A DNA stretch of 64,000 bases from Roseicyclus sp. (lineage in GTDB: Bacteria; Pseudomonadota; Alphaproteobacteria; Rhodobacterales; Rhodobacteraceae): contig JAGYLB010000071.1 in assembly GCA_018401055.1 (NCBI GenBank), forward strand, positions 62,001 to 126,000. The letters run 5' to 3'. The position numbers and the translations under genes are program-made. A model generated the notes under the pieces. The model was given only the letters and a program-made list of their open reading frames with translations. It searched no databases and was not told the DNA's origin. Of this stretch, positions 10,328 to 20,242 are shown piece by piece. Position 1 is the first letter of the stretch. Each line of letters starts with the position of its first letter.

Positions 10328-11848
10328 TCAATCCTCGAGGCTGATCGCCACGAAGCGGGGGTTTCCGGCGCGGCGGATCAACAGCAGGATCGACTTTTGC
10401 CCATTGTCGACAGCCGTCTCAACGCGCGCCGCGAAATCGGCCACGTCGGTCACGGGTTGCTGTGCGACCTCGGTGATGATGTCACCGGGCTCCAGCCCCT
10501 TGGCGCCGGCGTCCGAGGCAGGGTCCACCGCCTCGACCACCAGACCGCCCGCCACGCCTTGTGCGCCCAGACGCTGTCGCAGCTCGTCGGTGAGGGGCAC
10601 CAGTTCCATTCCCAGCACCTCGGAGGAGGGGGTGGGCGCCGGCGTGCCGTCGGGCGCGGTGGGGGCCGCGACGCCTTCGGCGGTTTCGCGGCGGCCCAGC
10701 GTCACGCGTAACGTTTCGGTCGCGCCGTCACGCACGACGACGATGCGCACCGTCTGACCCTCGGCGCTTTCGCCGACCATGCGGACGAGGGCGCGGGTGT
10801 CCCCGATCTCTTGCCCGTCAATGCTGAGGATGACGTCGCCCACGGCGATCCCGCCCTCGCGTGCCGGACCCTCGGGCACATCGGTCACAAGCGCACCGCG
10901 CGCCTGTTCCAGCCCGAGGCTTTCGGCGATGTCCGAGCTGACGTCCTGGATGCGGACCCCAAGCCAGCCGCGCCGCGTCTCGCCGAACTCGCGCAGTTGC
11001 GCCACCACATTGGTCACGACATCCGAGGACATGGCAAAGCCGATGCCGATGGAGCTGCCGGTGGGCGACAGGATCGCGGTGTTGACCCCGATCACCTCGC
11101 CGTCGAGGTTGAACAGCGGGCCGCCCGAGTTGCCGCGATTGATGGCGGCATCGGTCTGGATGTAGTCGTCATAGGTCCCCGACAGCGCCCGGCCGGAGGC
11201 CGAGACGATGCCGACCGAGACGGAAAATCCCTGGCCCAGCGGGTTGCCCATGGCCATGACCCAATCGCCCACGCGCATCGCGGCACTGTCGCCGAAGGGC
11301 ACGAAGGGCAAGGGCTGGTCGGCCTCCACCTTCAAGAGAGCGATGTCGGTGTTGGGGTCGGTGCCGATCAAGGCCGCCTCGAGGGTGAAGCCGCCGCGAA
11401 ACTCGATCAAGATCTCGTCGGCACCTTCGATGACATGGTTGTTCGTCACGATATACCCGTCTTCCGAAATCACGAACCCCGAGCCCAGCGCCTGGCTGCG
11501 GCGTGGGCCCTGTTCGGGGTTCCGCCGATCAAGGAAGTCATTGAAGAAATCCTCAAGCGGCGAGCCTTCGGGCACCGTCGGGCCGGGCCCCTGCCGTCCG
11601 GCGACCACGGCCGAGGTGGTGATGTTGACCACCGCATCGCCAACCTGATCGACCAGATCTGCAAAGGTGGCGGGCGGGGCGGATTGCGCGCGCGCAGGCC
11701 CGCTGGCCACGATTGCCGCCAGCACGATCATGGCGGCAATCAGCGCGAAGAGGGCGCGGCGGTAGAGCGTCTGAACCGCATCACGCGGGGCGGCAATCGC
11801 GCGGGCACGGGGCACTTGCCGCGGGTCTTGGGCCTGTTGGATCGTCAC
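10328..11848 (-). CDS. degP: Do/DegP-family periplasmic serine protease
   Basis: A 506-residue periplasmic HtrA-type protease/chaperone. A membrane-spanning signal segment (ALFALIAAMIVLAAIVASG) is followed by a trypsin-like domain with the catalytic triad in TNNHVIEG (His), NTDIALLKV (Asp) and RGNSGGPLF (Ser), then two PDZ domains (GWLGVRIQDV ..., GGLVVEAVDPAS ...). The start is the GTG at 11848, which has a strong AGGAGGGAA ribosome site; the longer in-frame extension lacks one. It sits downstream of hflK-hflC-DUF2065, the usual alphaproteobacterial membrane-protein quality-control block. Confidence 0.93.
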   Translation of the reverse strand: MTIQQAQDPRQVPRARAIAAPRDAVQTLYRRALFALIAAMIVLAAIVASGPARAQSAPPATFADLVDQVGDAVVNITTSAVVAGRQGPGPTVPEGSPLEDFFNDFLDRRNPEQGPRRSQALGSGFVISEDGYIVTNNHVIEGADEILIEFRGGFTLEAALIGTDPNTDIALLKVEADQPLPFVPFGDSAAMRVGDWVMAMGNPLGQGFSVSVGIVSASGRALSGTYDDYIQTDAAINRGNSGGPLFNLDGEVIGVNTAILSPTGSSIGIGFAMSSDVVTNVVAQLREFGETRRGWLGVRIQDVSSDIAESLGLEQARGALVTDVPEGPAREGGIAVGDVILSIDGQEIGDTRALVRMVGESAEGQTVRIVVVRDGATETLRVTLGRRETAEGVAAPTAPDGTPAPTPSSEVLGMELVPLTDELRQRLGAQGVAGGLVVEAVDPASDAGAKGLEPGDIITEVAQQPVTDVADFAARVETAVDNGQKSILLLIRRAGNPRFVAISLED

Positions 11849-12096
11849 GAACTTCCCTCCTGTCAAGCCATGCGGGGGCGGGCACGTCACCTGCCTCCGG
11901 ACCCTTCTGATATTCGGTCGGAAATCGCCGGGTTCAATCCCCGGCTGCAAATTGCGGGTGACACATCCGTCACGTCGGCGTGAGCATCATGTTTCCGACC
12001 CGCAGACGGGCCAATTCAGAGATCGTGTCACGCCCTTGGGATTTGCGCAAAGGTGGATTTGCCTGCCCGGCGGCGGATCGCTGACCGGCCGGGACG

Positions 12097-12300
12097 TCAC
12101 AGCAGCCCGGAGCTCAGGGCCCATGACACCAAAACCGCGCCGATGGTCATGGCGGCAAGCCCGATGATGCGCCGGGTTTCCACCGGGATCGCCGCAAGTG
12201 CGCGCAGCAGGTCCTCGAGACGCGAAGGGGCCAGTGCGAACACCAGCCCCTCGATCACAAGCACCATGCCCAGCCCCAGTATGAAGGCCCAAAGCAGCAT
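12097..12300 (-). CDS. DUF2065 small membrane protein
   Basis: A 67-residue protein with two transmembrane helices (LLWAFILGLGMVLVIEGLVF and RIIGLAAMTIGAVLVSWAL) around the family's LAPSRLEDLLRALA segment. DUF2065 genes regularly follow hflC in alphaproteobacteria. Start at 12300, ten bases after hflC ends. Presumed accessory to HflKC; the function is not established. Confidence 0.88.
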   Translation of the reverse strand: MLLWAFILGLGMVLVIEGLVFALAPSRLEDLLRALAAIPVETRRIIGLAAMTIGAVLVSWALSSGLL

Positions 12301-12310
12301 GTCGGCGGCG

Positions 12311-13204
12311 TTACTGGAACGGCGCCGGTGTGGCGATGCCGGAATTGCCAAGGTATTCAAAGAATTCGCTGTCCGGCGATATCACCATGGTCGAGTTGCG
12401 CTGCATCAGCGCGCGCTCATAGGCGGTCATCGAACGGTAGAATTCAAAGAATTCCTGGTCCTGGTTGAAGGCGTTGGCAAAGATCGCGTTGCGTTCGGCA
12501 TCGGCCTCACCGCGGATGATCTCGGCCTCGCGGCGGGCATCCGAGACAAGCTCGACCACGGTCCGGTCGGCCTGTGCACGGACCCGCAATGCTGCTTCCT
12601 CACCGCGTGCCCGCTCGTCGGTCGCTTCCCGTTCCCGCTCGGCACGCATTCTGGCAAAGGTCGCCTCGAGGTTCTGCACTGGCAGGTTGGTCTGCTTGAG
12701 ACGCACGTCCAGCACTTCAATCCCCAGCGCCGCAGCGCGGATCCGGGCCTCGGCCGTGATCTCGTCCATCAGGCGGGACCGTTCGGCCGACAGGATTGTG
12801 TTCGACGTCACGCCATCGGCACCGAGGATCGCCCGGATCGTCGGATTGATTATCGCCTCGAGCCGTTCCTCGCCCGCGCGGATGCCTCCGGCGCCCACGG
12901 CCTGACGGAACTGCACCACATCGTTGATGCGGAAGCGCGCGAAGGCGTCGACCACCAGACGACGGTCATCGGACGGCGTCACCTCGATCGTGGCGGTGTC
13001 GATCGACAGGATGCGGTCGTCGTAATAGACCACCTCCTGAATGAACGGGATCTTGAAGTTCAGGCCCGGTTCCTCGATCACCTGACGGATCTGACCGAAT
13101 TGCAGCACCAGCGCGCGCTGGCGTTCATCGACCACGAAGATCGAGCTGAGCAAGACGACGACCGCCAGAACGATGACGGGAATGATATAGGTGATACGGC
13201 GCAT
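12311..13204 (-). CDS. hflC: HflC, protease modulator (SPFH/band 7)
   Basis: A 297-residue SPFH-domain protein with one N-terminal transmembrane helix (IIPVIVLAVVVLLSSIFVV) and a large periplasmic band-7 domain followed by a charged coiled coil (RAEREREATDERARGEEAAL). With HflK it forms the ring complex that surrounds and regulates the FtsH membrane protease. Its start codon overlaps the hflK stop by one base, which fits stoichiometric co-translation. Confidence 0.95.
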   Translation of the reverse strand: MRRITYIIPVIVLAVVVLLSSIFVVDERQRALVLQFGQIRQVIEEPGLNFKIPFIQEVVYYDDRILSIDTATIEVTPSDDRRLVVDAFARFRINDVVQFRQAVGAGGIRAGEERLEAIINPTIRAILGADGVTSNTILSAERSRLMDEITAEARIRAAALGIEVLDVRLKQTNLPVQNLEATFARMRAEREREATDERARGEEAALRVRAQADRTVVELVSDARREAEIIRGEADAERNAIFANAFNQDQEFFEFYRSMTAYERALMQRNSTMVISPDSEFFEYLGNSGIATPAPFQ

Positions 13205-14368
13205 CAGTTCGAACTCCCCGTCGTGGTGGTGGTGCCGGGGTTCCGGCGCAACTGGTCAAGCGGCAGATAGGGCACGACCCCGTTCGATCCTCCGCCATTT
13301 TGGTCGAGAATCACGAGGTCCACATCGCCCAGCACCCGCTCCATCGTCTCGAGGTAGAGACGGCGGCGCGTGACTTCGGGCGCATCACGATATTCGGTCA
13401 GAACGGCAAGGAAGCGCGACGCCTCACCCTGTGCTTCGTTCACGACCTGGGCACGGTAGCCTTCGGCCTGTTCGAGGATCTGCGCGGCTTCGCCTCGGGC
13501 GCCGGCAAGCACCTGGTTGGCGTAGGCATCGGCGCGGCGTTCCAGCTGATCACGGTCCTGTTCGGCGGCCTGCACGTCGCGGAAGGCGTCGATCACCTCG
13601 GTGGGCGGGTCGGCCCGGTCGAGGTTCAGACGGACGATGTTGACGCCACTGTCGTAGCTGTCGAGCGTTTGCTGGGTCAGTTGCAACACGGTGTCGGCGA
13701 TCAAGCCGCGGTCGCGGTTGAGGATCGGGGCAAGTTGCGACGCGGCAATGACTTCGCGCATCGCTGCTTCGCCGACGGCGCGGATGGTCATTTCCGGATC
13801 ACGCAGGTTGAACAAGAACAGCGACGGGTCGGTGATGTTCCAGACAAGCTGGAAATCGATGTCGACCACGTTCTCGTCCGTGGTCAGCATCAGGCCATCA
13901 TCGCTCGAGCCCTGCCGGCTGACGCCGATGGCTTCTGTCCGTTCGGAGGTGACGTTGACGACCTCGGCGGTGATGATCGGCCACGGCGCGAAATTCAGGC
14001 CGGGCTCGCCGACGGCATAAAATTCGCCGAACAGCAGTTCAACCGATTGTTCTTCGGGACGCACCGTGTAGATCGAGTTGAAGGCCCAGAAGCCTACAGC
14101 GGCGACAAGGCCCGCGATCCAGATGGTGCGCGGGCTGATCGGGTTGTCCCCGCCACCGCCGCCGCCGCCGGTCCGGCCGCCGCGCCCACCCATCAGGACG
14201 CGCAGCTGTTCCTGACCCTTGCGAACGATCTCGTCGAGTTCCGGGATCTGCGGTTCTGGAGCCACCGGGCCGCCTGCCGCCGGGACCGCCAGAGCCGTTG
14301 TTGCCGCGGTCACCGCCGCCGCCGGAGCCGCCACCGCCGCCCCAAGGTCCGCCATTATTGCCAGCCAT
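13204..14368 (-). CDS. hflK: HflK, FtsH protease modulator (one frameshift)
   Basis: Partner of HflC. The Gly-rich cytoplasmic N-terminus (MAGNNGGPWGGGGGSGGGGD) starts at 14368. The frame breaks around 14270-14285 and continues as APEPQIPELDEIVRKGQEQL, then the transmembrane helix (TIWIAGLVAAVGFWAF), the SPFH domain and a coiled coil. Total about 388 residues, normal for HflK. The single break is in a G/C-rich tract, so it is probably a base-call error. Confidence 0.92.
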
Positions 14369-14464
14369 CGATCGTCGTTCCCCTCACATCTCTCGCCGTC
14401 ATTGTCGTGTATATGGGGCGCACGCCCCCGATTGCACCGCAAGCTGTGCGTTTTTCCGTTCAAT

Positions 14465-15907
14465 TCAAGCCGAGCGCACCGGCGTTTTCATGGTCACCAG
14501 TTCTTCGGCCATGGTCGGATGCACGGCAACCGTGCGGTCGAAATCCTCTTTCGTGGCGCCCATCTTGACCGCGATGCCCGCCAACTGGATAATCTCGCCC
14601 GCATTGGGCGCGACGATATGACAGCCCAGAACCTTGCGCGTCGCCTTGGAGACCACAAGCTTCATCAAAACCCGGTCGGTCCGTCCGGCAAAGGCCGTGC
14701 GCATGGGCCGGAAGGATGTGCAGTAGATCTCGACCGGCTCGATGTCGCGCGCCGCCTCCTCGGTCAGGCCAATGGTGCCGAATTCGGGCTGGGTAAAGAC
14801 CGCCGACGGGATCAGGTCATGATCGACCGGCGTCGGGTTGCCGTTGAACACGGTTTCCACAAAAGCCATCCCCTCGCGGATCGCCACGGGCGTCAGGTTC
14901 ACGCGGTTCGTGACATCGCCGATGGCATAGACCGAGGGCACGGCGGTCTGGCTGAATTCATCCACCACGATCTCGCCCCGGCGACCGATCCCGACGCCCG
15001 CCTCCTCCAGCCCCATGTCCGTGGTGTTGGGGCTACGCCCGGTTGCAAAGAGCACCGCTTCATAGCTGCGCTCCAGCCCGTTCGAGCCCTTGACCCGGAC
15101 CTTTCCGCGCGCGCCGCCCCATGGTGTCTGGTCAGGTTCCGAGACCGGCGCACCCATCCCCTCGCCCTCCGGGTCGCCGGGACGCTCGGCATCGGCCCGC
15201 GCCATCTCCACGATATTTGTGCCAAGATGCAGCGCCACACCGTTTTCCTGCATCTGGTCGGCGATCACGCCGCGCGCCTCCTCATCGAAGCCGCGCAGGA
15301 TCTGGGCGCCGCGGTAGAATTGCGTGACCTCGACGCCGAGGCCGTTGAGGATGCAGGCAAACTCGCAGGCGATATAGCCGCCACCAACGATCAGGATGGA
15401 TTTGGGCAGCTGGTCCATCTGGAACAGGTCGTCCGAGACCATGCCAAGATGCGCATTGGGCATCTCGGGGCGCTGCGGGCGGCCGCCGGTGGCGATCAGG
15501 ATATGCTTGGCGGTACGGGTCGCCCCGCCCGCAAGTGCCACGGTATGTGGGTCCGAGAGCCGCGCGCGGGTATCGAATATCTCCACCCCCGACCCCTCCA
15601 GCAGCTTGCGGTAGACGCCTTCGAGCCGGTCCAGTTCGGAATTCAGATGACCGGAAAACCGCGCCCAGTCGAAATCACCATCCTGCACATCCCAACCATA
15701 AGCGCGGGCATCGGCGAAAATTTCGCGGTATTCGCTGGCAAAGACCATCAGCTTTTTCGGCACGCAGCCGCGGATCACGCAGGTGCCGCCCATGCGGCTG
15801 TCCTCTGCAAGCGCCACCTGCGCACCGGTCGCGGCCGCCACACGGGCCGCGCGCACGCCGCCCGAGCCGCCGCCGATCACGAAAAGGTCGTAGTCAAAAT
15901 CAGCCAT
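14465..15907 (-). CDS. gor: Glutathione-disulfide reductase
   Basis: Class I flavoprotein disulfide reductase that regenerates GSH with NADPH. It has the FAD-binding GGGSGGVRAARVAA motif, the redox disulfide Cys43/Cys48 (GGTCVIRGCVPKK), the NAD(P) fold (IVGGGYIACEFA), a second FAD motif (VYAIGDVTNR) and the catalytic His in VAVHPTMAEE. The product is 480 residues. An acidic/Gly-Pro loop of about 30 residues (around RADAERPGDPEGEGMG) in the NADPH domain makes it longer than the usual ~450. It precedes rpiA's region on the same strand and may be co-expressed with the pentose phosphate enzyme. Confidence 0.94.
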   Translation of the reverse strand: MADFDYDLFVIGGGSGGVRAARVAAATGAQVALAEDSRMGGTCVIRGCVPKKLMVFASEYREIFADARAYGWDVQDGDFDWARFSGHLNSELDRLEGVYRKLLEGSGVEIFDTRARLSDPHTVALAGGATRTAKHILIATGGRPQRPEMPNAHLGMVSDDLFQMDQLPKSILIVGGGYIACEFACILNGLGVEVTQFYRGAQILRGFDEEARGVIADQMQENGVALHLGTNIVEMARADAERPGDPEGEGMGAPVSEPDQTPWGGARGKVRVKGSNGLERSYEAVLFATGRSPNTTDMGLEEAGVGIGRRGEIVVDEFSQTAVPSVYAIGDVTNRVNLTPVAIREGMAFVETVFNGNPTPVDHDLIPSAVFTQPEFGTIGLTEEAARDIEPVEIYCTSFRPMRTAFAGRTDRVLMKLVVSKATRKVLGCHIVAPNAGEIIQLAGIAVKMGATKEDFDRTVAVHPTMAEELVTMKTPVRSA

Positions 15908-16000
15908 GAGGGTCTTGCCGTTCCTGCCATCCGTCGCGGCCAAGGGTATTTCACGGACAGGCGCGCGATGCCAGCCTGACAGGGCCGCTTTCGACAGCGG

Positions 16001-16789
16001 CTATTCCGCGCTGTCGACGAACAGGTTCTCGGTATCGGTGATGTCGATGCGCTCGTGCTCAACGGTGCCGTTGTTTATGTCGCGCACCTCGACTGTGCCG
16101 TCGGCTTTGCCGATCACCAGCACGTCGCAGATATCAAGAAACAGGCCGTTTTCCACCACGCCCGGGATCTGGTTGAGCACCAGCGACAGTTGCGCGGGGT
16201 TGGCGATGCGGCGCAGGTGCAAATCCAGAATATAGTTGCCCTCATCGCTGCGATAGGGCTCGGCCCCGTTCAGCCGCAGGCTGGCCGACCGGCCCAGCAC
16301 GTCGACATTCGACAGCATTTCCTCGATCAGCGCCTTGGTCGTCTGCCAGCCGAAGGGGATCACCTCGACCGGCAGGGGAAAGGCGCCCAGCGTGTCGACC
16401 TGCTTTGACAAATCCGCGATCACCACCATCTGGTCCGAGGCCGTCGCCACGATCTTCTCATGCAGCAGCGCGCCGCCGCCGCCCTTGATGAGGTTGAGGT
16501 TCTGATCGTATTCATCCGCCCCGTCGATGGTCAGGTCCAGCCAGCGCACCTCGTCGAGCGTCTTGATCGGCACGCCGACCTCGCGCGCGAGCTCTGCCGT
16601 GCGCGTCGATGTGGCCACGCCGGTGATCTTCATCCCATCGTCGCGGATCAACTCACCCAGACAGCGCACCATCCAGGCGGCGGTGGAGCCCGTGCCAAGG
16701 CCCACGCGCATCCCGTCCTCCACGAATTCCACCGCACGGCGGGCGGCGATGTACTTGGCCTTGTCGATGGGGGAAAGCGCTGCGGTCAT
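16001..16789 (-). CDS. rpiA: Ribose-5-phosphate isomerase A
   Basis: A 262-residue RpiA that interconverts ribose-5-phosphate and ribulose-5-phosphate in the pentose phosphate pathway. It shows the phosphate-binding GLGTGSTAAWMVRCLG motif, the conserved DGADEYDQNLNLIKGGGGAL region with catalytic acid residues, and the ALLHEK segment. The C-terminal ~30 residues (GKADGTVEVRDINNGTVEHE) extend beyond the core. Upstream of gor on the same strand, 93 bp away; their joint role in NADPH/redox supply is an inference. Confidence 0.94.
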   Translation of the reverse strand: MTAALSPIDKAKYIAARRAVEFVEDGMRVGLGTGSTAAWMVRCLGELIRDDGMKITGVATSTRTAELAREVGVPIKTLDEVRWLDLTIDGADEYDQNLNLIKGGGGALLHEKIVATASDQMVVIADLSKQVDTLGAFPLPVEVIPFGWQTTKALIEEMLSNVDVLGRSASLRLNGAEPYRSDEGNYILDLHLRRIANPAQLSLVLNQIPGVVENGLFLDICDVLVIGKADGTVEVRDINNGTVEHERIDITDTENLFVDSAE

Positions 16790-16828
16790 GGGCTGACGGG
16801 TCCTGTGCCGGGGTCTGTCACGCGACGT

Positions 16829-17547
16829 TCATACCCAACCTGCGGCTGCGGTGCGAGACCAAACTGACGCGCCCGCTACAGAAGCGGTGACGGATTGCAG
16901 ATGCGCGCGCGGCACGATCACCAGCATGCCGGGCGCATCGAAGGCAAGCCTCAGCGGCCCGCGCGCGACGCGGTTCGAGGTGCCGATGCGGCGTGCGGGA
17001 TCGAAGATGATATCCTCGATGGGCCATTCGAGCCCGTGATCGCGGCCGGACACCGGAGCCAAGGGAAACAGCGACAGGCGCGTGCCTTGAGGAAGGTCGA
17101 GGACCAACTCGGGCGGCGCATGCAGCACCAGATCGCGCGCGCCGATCACGATGCAGCGCGCCTCAGAGCGGGCCACAAGCCCATGGTAGACGGCCAGTTC
17201 GTGATCGACCCGGTCGCCGGTGAACCCAGCGGCCAGCACCACGGGTGCCCGGATATGGCGCAGCGCCTTGTCGAAATCGGTGCTGTCTTGTTCAAGGATC
17301 GTGTGGACGGACCCCGGCGGCAGGCGGTCGCGCGCCTCATCGGTCAGGCTGTCCATGTCGCCGTAGACGGCCTCGGGCATGCACCCTGCTGCAGCGCCGC
17401 AGCGGCCCCGCCATCGGCCGCCACAAGACGCGGAGCAAGGGCCAGCGCTGCGGCCAGATCACCCGGCCCCAGAAGACCGCCACCAAGCAGCGTCACACCT
17501 GTGTCGGACCGGAACAGCGGCGCGTCCGATGGCACATTGTTGCCCAT
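16829..17547 (-). CDS. thiN: Thiamine pyrophosphokinase (one frameshift)
   Basis: Transfers pyrophosphate from ATP to thiamine to give thiamine diphosphate. The N-terminal part (LLGGGLLGPGDLAAALALAP, then LVAADGGAAAAL) starts at 17547; the frame breaks near 17385 and continues as MPEAVYGDMDSL ... EQDSTDFDKALRH, the family's Asp-rich Mg/substrate motifs (GDxDS and DxTDFDKA). The C-terminal TPK domain is complete. The joined product is about 238 residues. Confidence 0.88.
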
Positions 17548-17671
17548 ATTCGGAATAATCTCCTTTGAATGGCCCCATTCCTGTCGCGTTTGTGCGGAAT
17601 CACTTTGGCAGACAAGGAACAACAGGTAAGAAAATCCGGCCTCGTCCGGTCGAGCAGAATGGTTGAGACCT

Positions 17672-19921
17672 ATGAGTGACGCGAACAAGATCCTCACGGT
17701 GTCCTATGGCACCTTCTCCTGCACCCTGGAAGGGTTCGACGAACCGTTCCACGCGATGAAGGCGATTGCGGAATATTTCCGCGACCTTGCCGCTGAAGAC
17801 AGGTATTTCGGCGCCGAGCCGCCCACCCCCGATACAGAGATGCTGCACCGCATCACCGAAGCCGCGATCCAGCGCCGTGTCGAGGCGCGTATGATGGAAA
17901 GCGGTCTCTTGCTGCGTCAGCACGACGAGGCCCCCGCAACGCCGGTGTCGGAGCCCGAGCCCGAACCCGAGACAATCGAAGTCGCCGCAAGCGAAGCGTC
18001 GACCGTCGCCGAGGCGGACGAGGCCGAGATCGCGCAAGAGATTACGGCCGCGCCTGCGGACATCACAGACGAAGCCGAGATCGAGGCCGACATCGAAGAG
18101 GAAGACGACGTCGAGGCCGACATCGAAGAGGAAGACGACGTCGAGGCCGAGTTCATCGCCGAAAGCGACGTCGACGCCCAGGACGATTACGCCTACGAAA
18201 ACGACCTCGCGTATGACAACCTGCCTTTGGCCCTTGCCGAGGACACCCTTGCCGACGACACCCCGGTCGAGACGGAAAATGCCATGCAGGGCGCGCCCGA
18301 GGCCATTGTCGGCTCTCGACACACTCGCAGCCGTTGCTGCTGCGATGGCCGACGACATGCTCGAGCAAGATGAGGACGGAGAGAACGCCGCCGACAATCC
18401 GGCCGAGGACGCCAACCTGTTCGGAGCGGTCGACGGCGACGACGCCGCCGACCTCGAGGATGAGGGCTTCTTCGCTGCCGCCGCACCGCTCGACGGCGCG
18501 TCAGTCGCAGAACGGCTTGCCAGCATCCGCCGCGCCGCGACAAGCATGGCAGAGATCGAGGATGCGGAACTCGCGGCCGACATCGATGCGAGCCATGGCG
18601 ATGACATGGGCCCGACAGCGGAAGACGGTGATCTGGATGTCTATGACGACGCCGACACCGGCTTCGACGATGACAACGCCCCCACCGACGACGATGCCGC
18701 AATCGCCGCCGCCATCGCTGCAGCCACCGCCACCACCCCGGTCGCCAACGCAATCCCGGCCGTACAGCAGGCAGCGCGCACTCGGGAGGCCGATCTAGAA
18801 CCGCTTCGCGCCGCGCTGGACGATGCGTCAATCGCCGCCATCAGCGCCACGCTGCGCGCAGACGAGGCAACCCCCGCCGACGTGACCGCGCCGCAGAGCA
18901 CGGAACAACACCCCGAGGCTGCCACACATGACATGCGGGCCCTGTCGGACGAGCCCGAGGCCGATCGCCTCTTCAACGCCACCGATGCCCGCCTGTCCGA
19001 CGCCGACACCACGCGCCGCCGTGCCAATATCGAGCATCTCAAGGCCGCCGTTGCTGCCCGCAGCGCCGACCAGCAGCTAGCCCCGACGGCCCGGAAGCGC
19101 AGGATGACGGCACCGGCGACTACCGTGAGGACCTGGCCCATGCGATGCGTCCCCGCCGGGTGCGAGTCGATGTGACCCGGCGCCGTGGCGAGACGAGCCG
19201 CCCTGCACCGCTGGTGTTGGTGTCCGAGCAGCGCGTCGACGCCGAGGACTCCGTGGAGACCCGCAACGAACCCGTGCGCCCCCGCCGCGTCAGCACCGGC
19301 GAGACGGCCAGCCCTGTGCGCCTTGCCGAGACCGCGCCCGAGGCCGCCATGCCCAAGCCGCGCCAGATGGCCAACAGCCTTGCCCAACTGGCCCAGCGCG
19401 CCAGCATGATCATGAGCCTTAGCCGCGGCGGCAACACCGCCCAGGCCTTCGACACCGAGGCCGAGACCGAGGTTGCGCCGGCACCCGTTACGACCTTGCG
19501 CGCCGCCCCCGCACCGCAGCCACGCCCGACACCAACAATCGCCCCTGAACCTGCGCAAGAGCAGGTGGTCGCGGCTGACACCGCTGAGTTGGCACAGACG
19601 CCCACGCAGATCGAAGAGGACACCGTCAACTACGACGAAATCGCCCTGACGCACAGCGAACGATTTGCGCTCCGCCTCGAGGACAGCGACGCGGTCGAAA
19701 TCGACGAGGTCGTTGAACTGGCGGCTACTTACGCCGACGCGGAATTCGGCACGGGCACATTCGACCGCCCTGACCTGTTCCGGATGATCTCGGAGGCGAC
19801 GGACAACTCGATCAGTCGCGAGGACATGCTGCATGCTTTCGGCAGCCTGATGCGCCGTGGCCGGATCGAACGTGTGTCGCGCGGGGCCTTCCGCCTTGTC
19901 GCGCAGCGCAACGACGCCTGA
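17672..19921 (+). CDS. Large acidic low-complexity protein, unknown function (two frameshifts)
   Basis: About 749 residues when read across breaks near 18310 and 19125. Two ends look folded and conserved: residues 1-85 ([20 protein letters not shown] ... [20 protein letters not shown]) and the last ~70 ([20 protein letters not shown], winged-helix-like). Between them lies a disordered stretch extremely rich in Asp, Glu and Ala, including a tandem 10-residue duplication (18091-18150). I recall the N-terminal family as common in Rhodobacterales and often misannotated because of its acidic composition, but I know no function. It is transcribed divergently from thiN and ends at a strong terminator. 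Confidence 0.8.
18091..18150 (+). repeat. 30-bp tandem duplication in acidic gene
   Basis: Two perfect copies of a 30-base unit (18091-18120, 18121-18150) encode a repeated acidic decapeptide containing [10 protein letters not shown]. It is in frame, and identical at nucleotide level, so it is recent or maintained by slippage. Confidence 0.9.
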
Positions 19922-19939
19922 CCCCTTAGCCATAGAGCG

Positions 19940-19976
19940 AAGCGCCCGCCGCAGGACCCTGCGGCGGGCGCTTTGC
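19940..19976 (+). terminator. Strong rho-independent terminator
   Basis: A perfect 15-bp stem (19940-19954 with 19959-19973, AAGCGCCCGCCGCAG on the left arm) closes a 4-base loop, with TTT at the 3' end. It ends the acidic-protein gene and lies before the convergent DUF2842 gene, so it could serve both strands. Confidence 0.88.
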
Positions 19977-19988
19977 ATTACGGCGGCG

Positions 19989-20215
19989 TCATTCGTCGCG
20001 TGGTGCGTCGGGATCGGCCTGTCCCACGCCCTTGAACACCGCCTTGAGCGGAAGGCCCAAATCACGCCCAAGCCCGTGTAAATCGCCAGCTCCAGCCAGA
20101 GCGAGGGCCGGTCGAACAGGCTCATGATCCACCAAGCCATCGCGATATAGGCGGGCAGGCCGAAGAAAAGGATGATCAGCGACAGGCGCCGCCGGCTCTT
20201 GTAGCTGAGCGCCAT
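19989..20215 (-). CDS. DUF2842 small membrane protein (one frameshift)
   Basis: About 75 residues with two transmembrane helices (LSLIILFFGLPAYIAMAWWI and LWLELAIYTGLGVIWAF). After IWAF the frame breaks near 20055; the other frame gives the expected family ending PLKAVFKGVGQADPDAPRDE and a stop at 19989. The much longer open frame that continues in the first frame is antisense to the acidic gene and not real. DUF2842 proteins are uncharacterised. Confidence 0.85.
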
Positions 20216-20242
20216 GGTGCTCCCTCCGGGCTCGGATGCAGA

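Noticed and set aside
17548..17671. TPP riboswitch near the thiamine pyrophosphokinase gene
   Set aside because: No THI-box sequence such as CTGAGA with its partner element is seen; the gap is short and shared with a divergent gene.
18641..20215. 524-codon minus-strand open frame
   Set aside because: Only its first ~58 codons are real (DUF2842); after the frame break it runs antisense to the acidic-protein gene.
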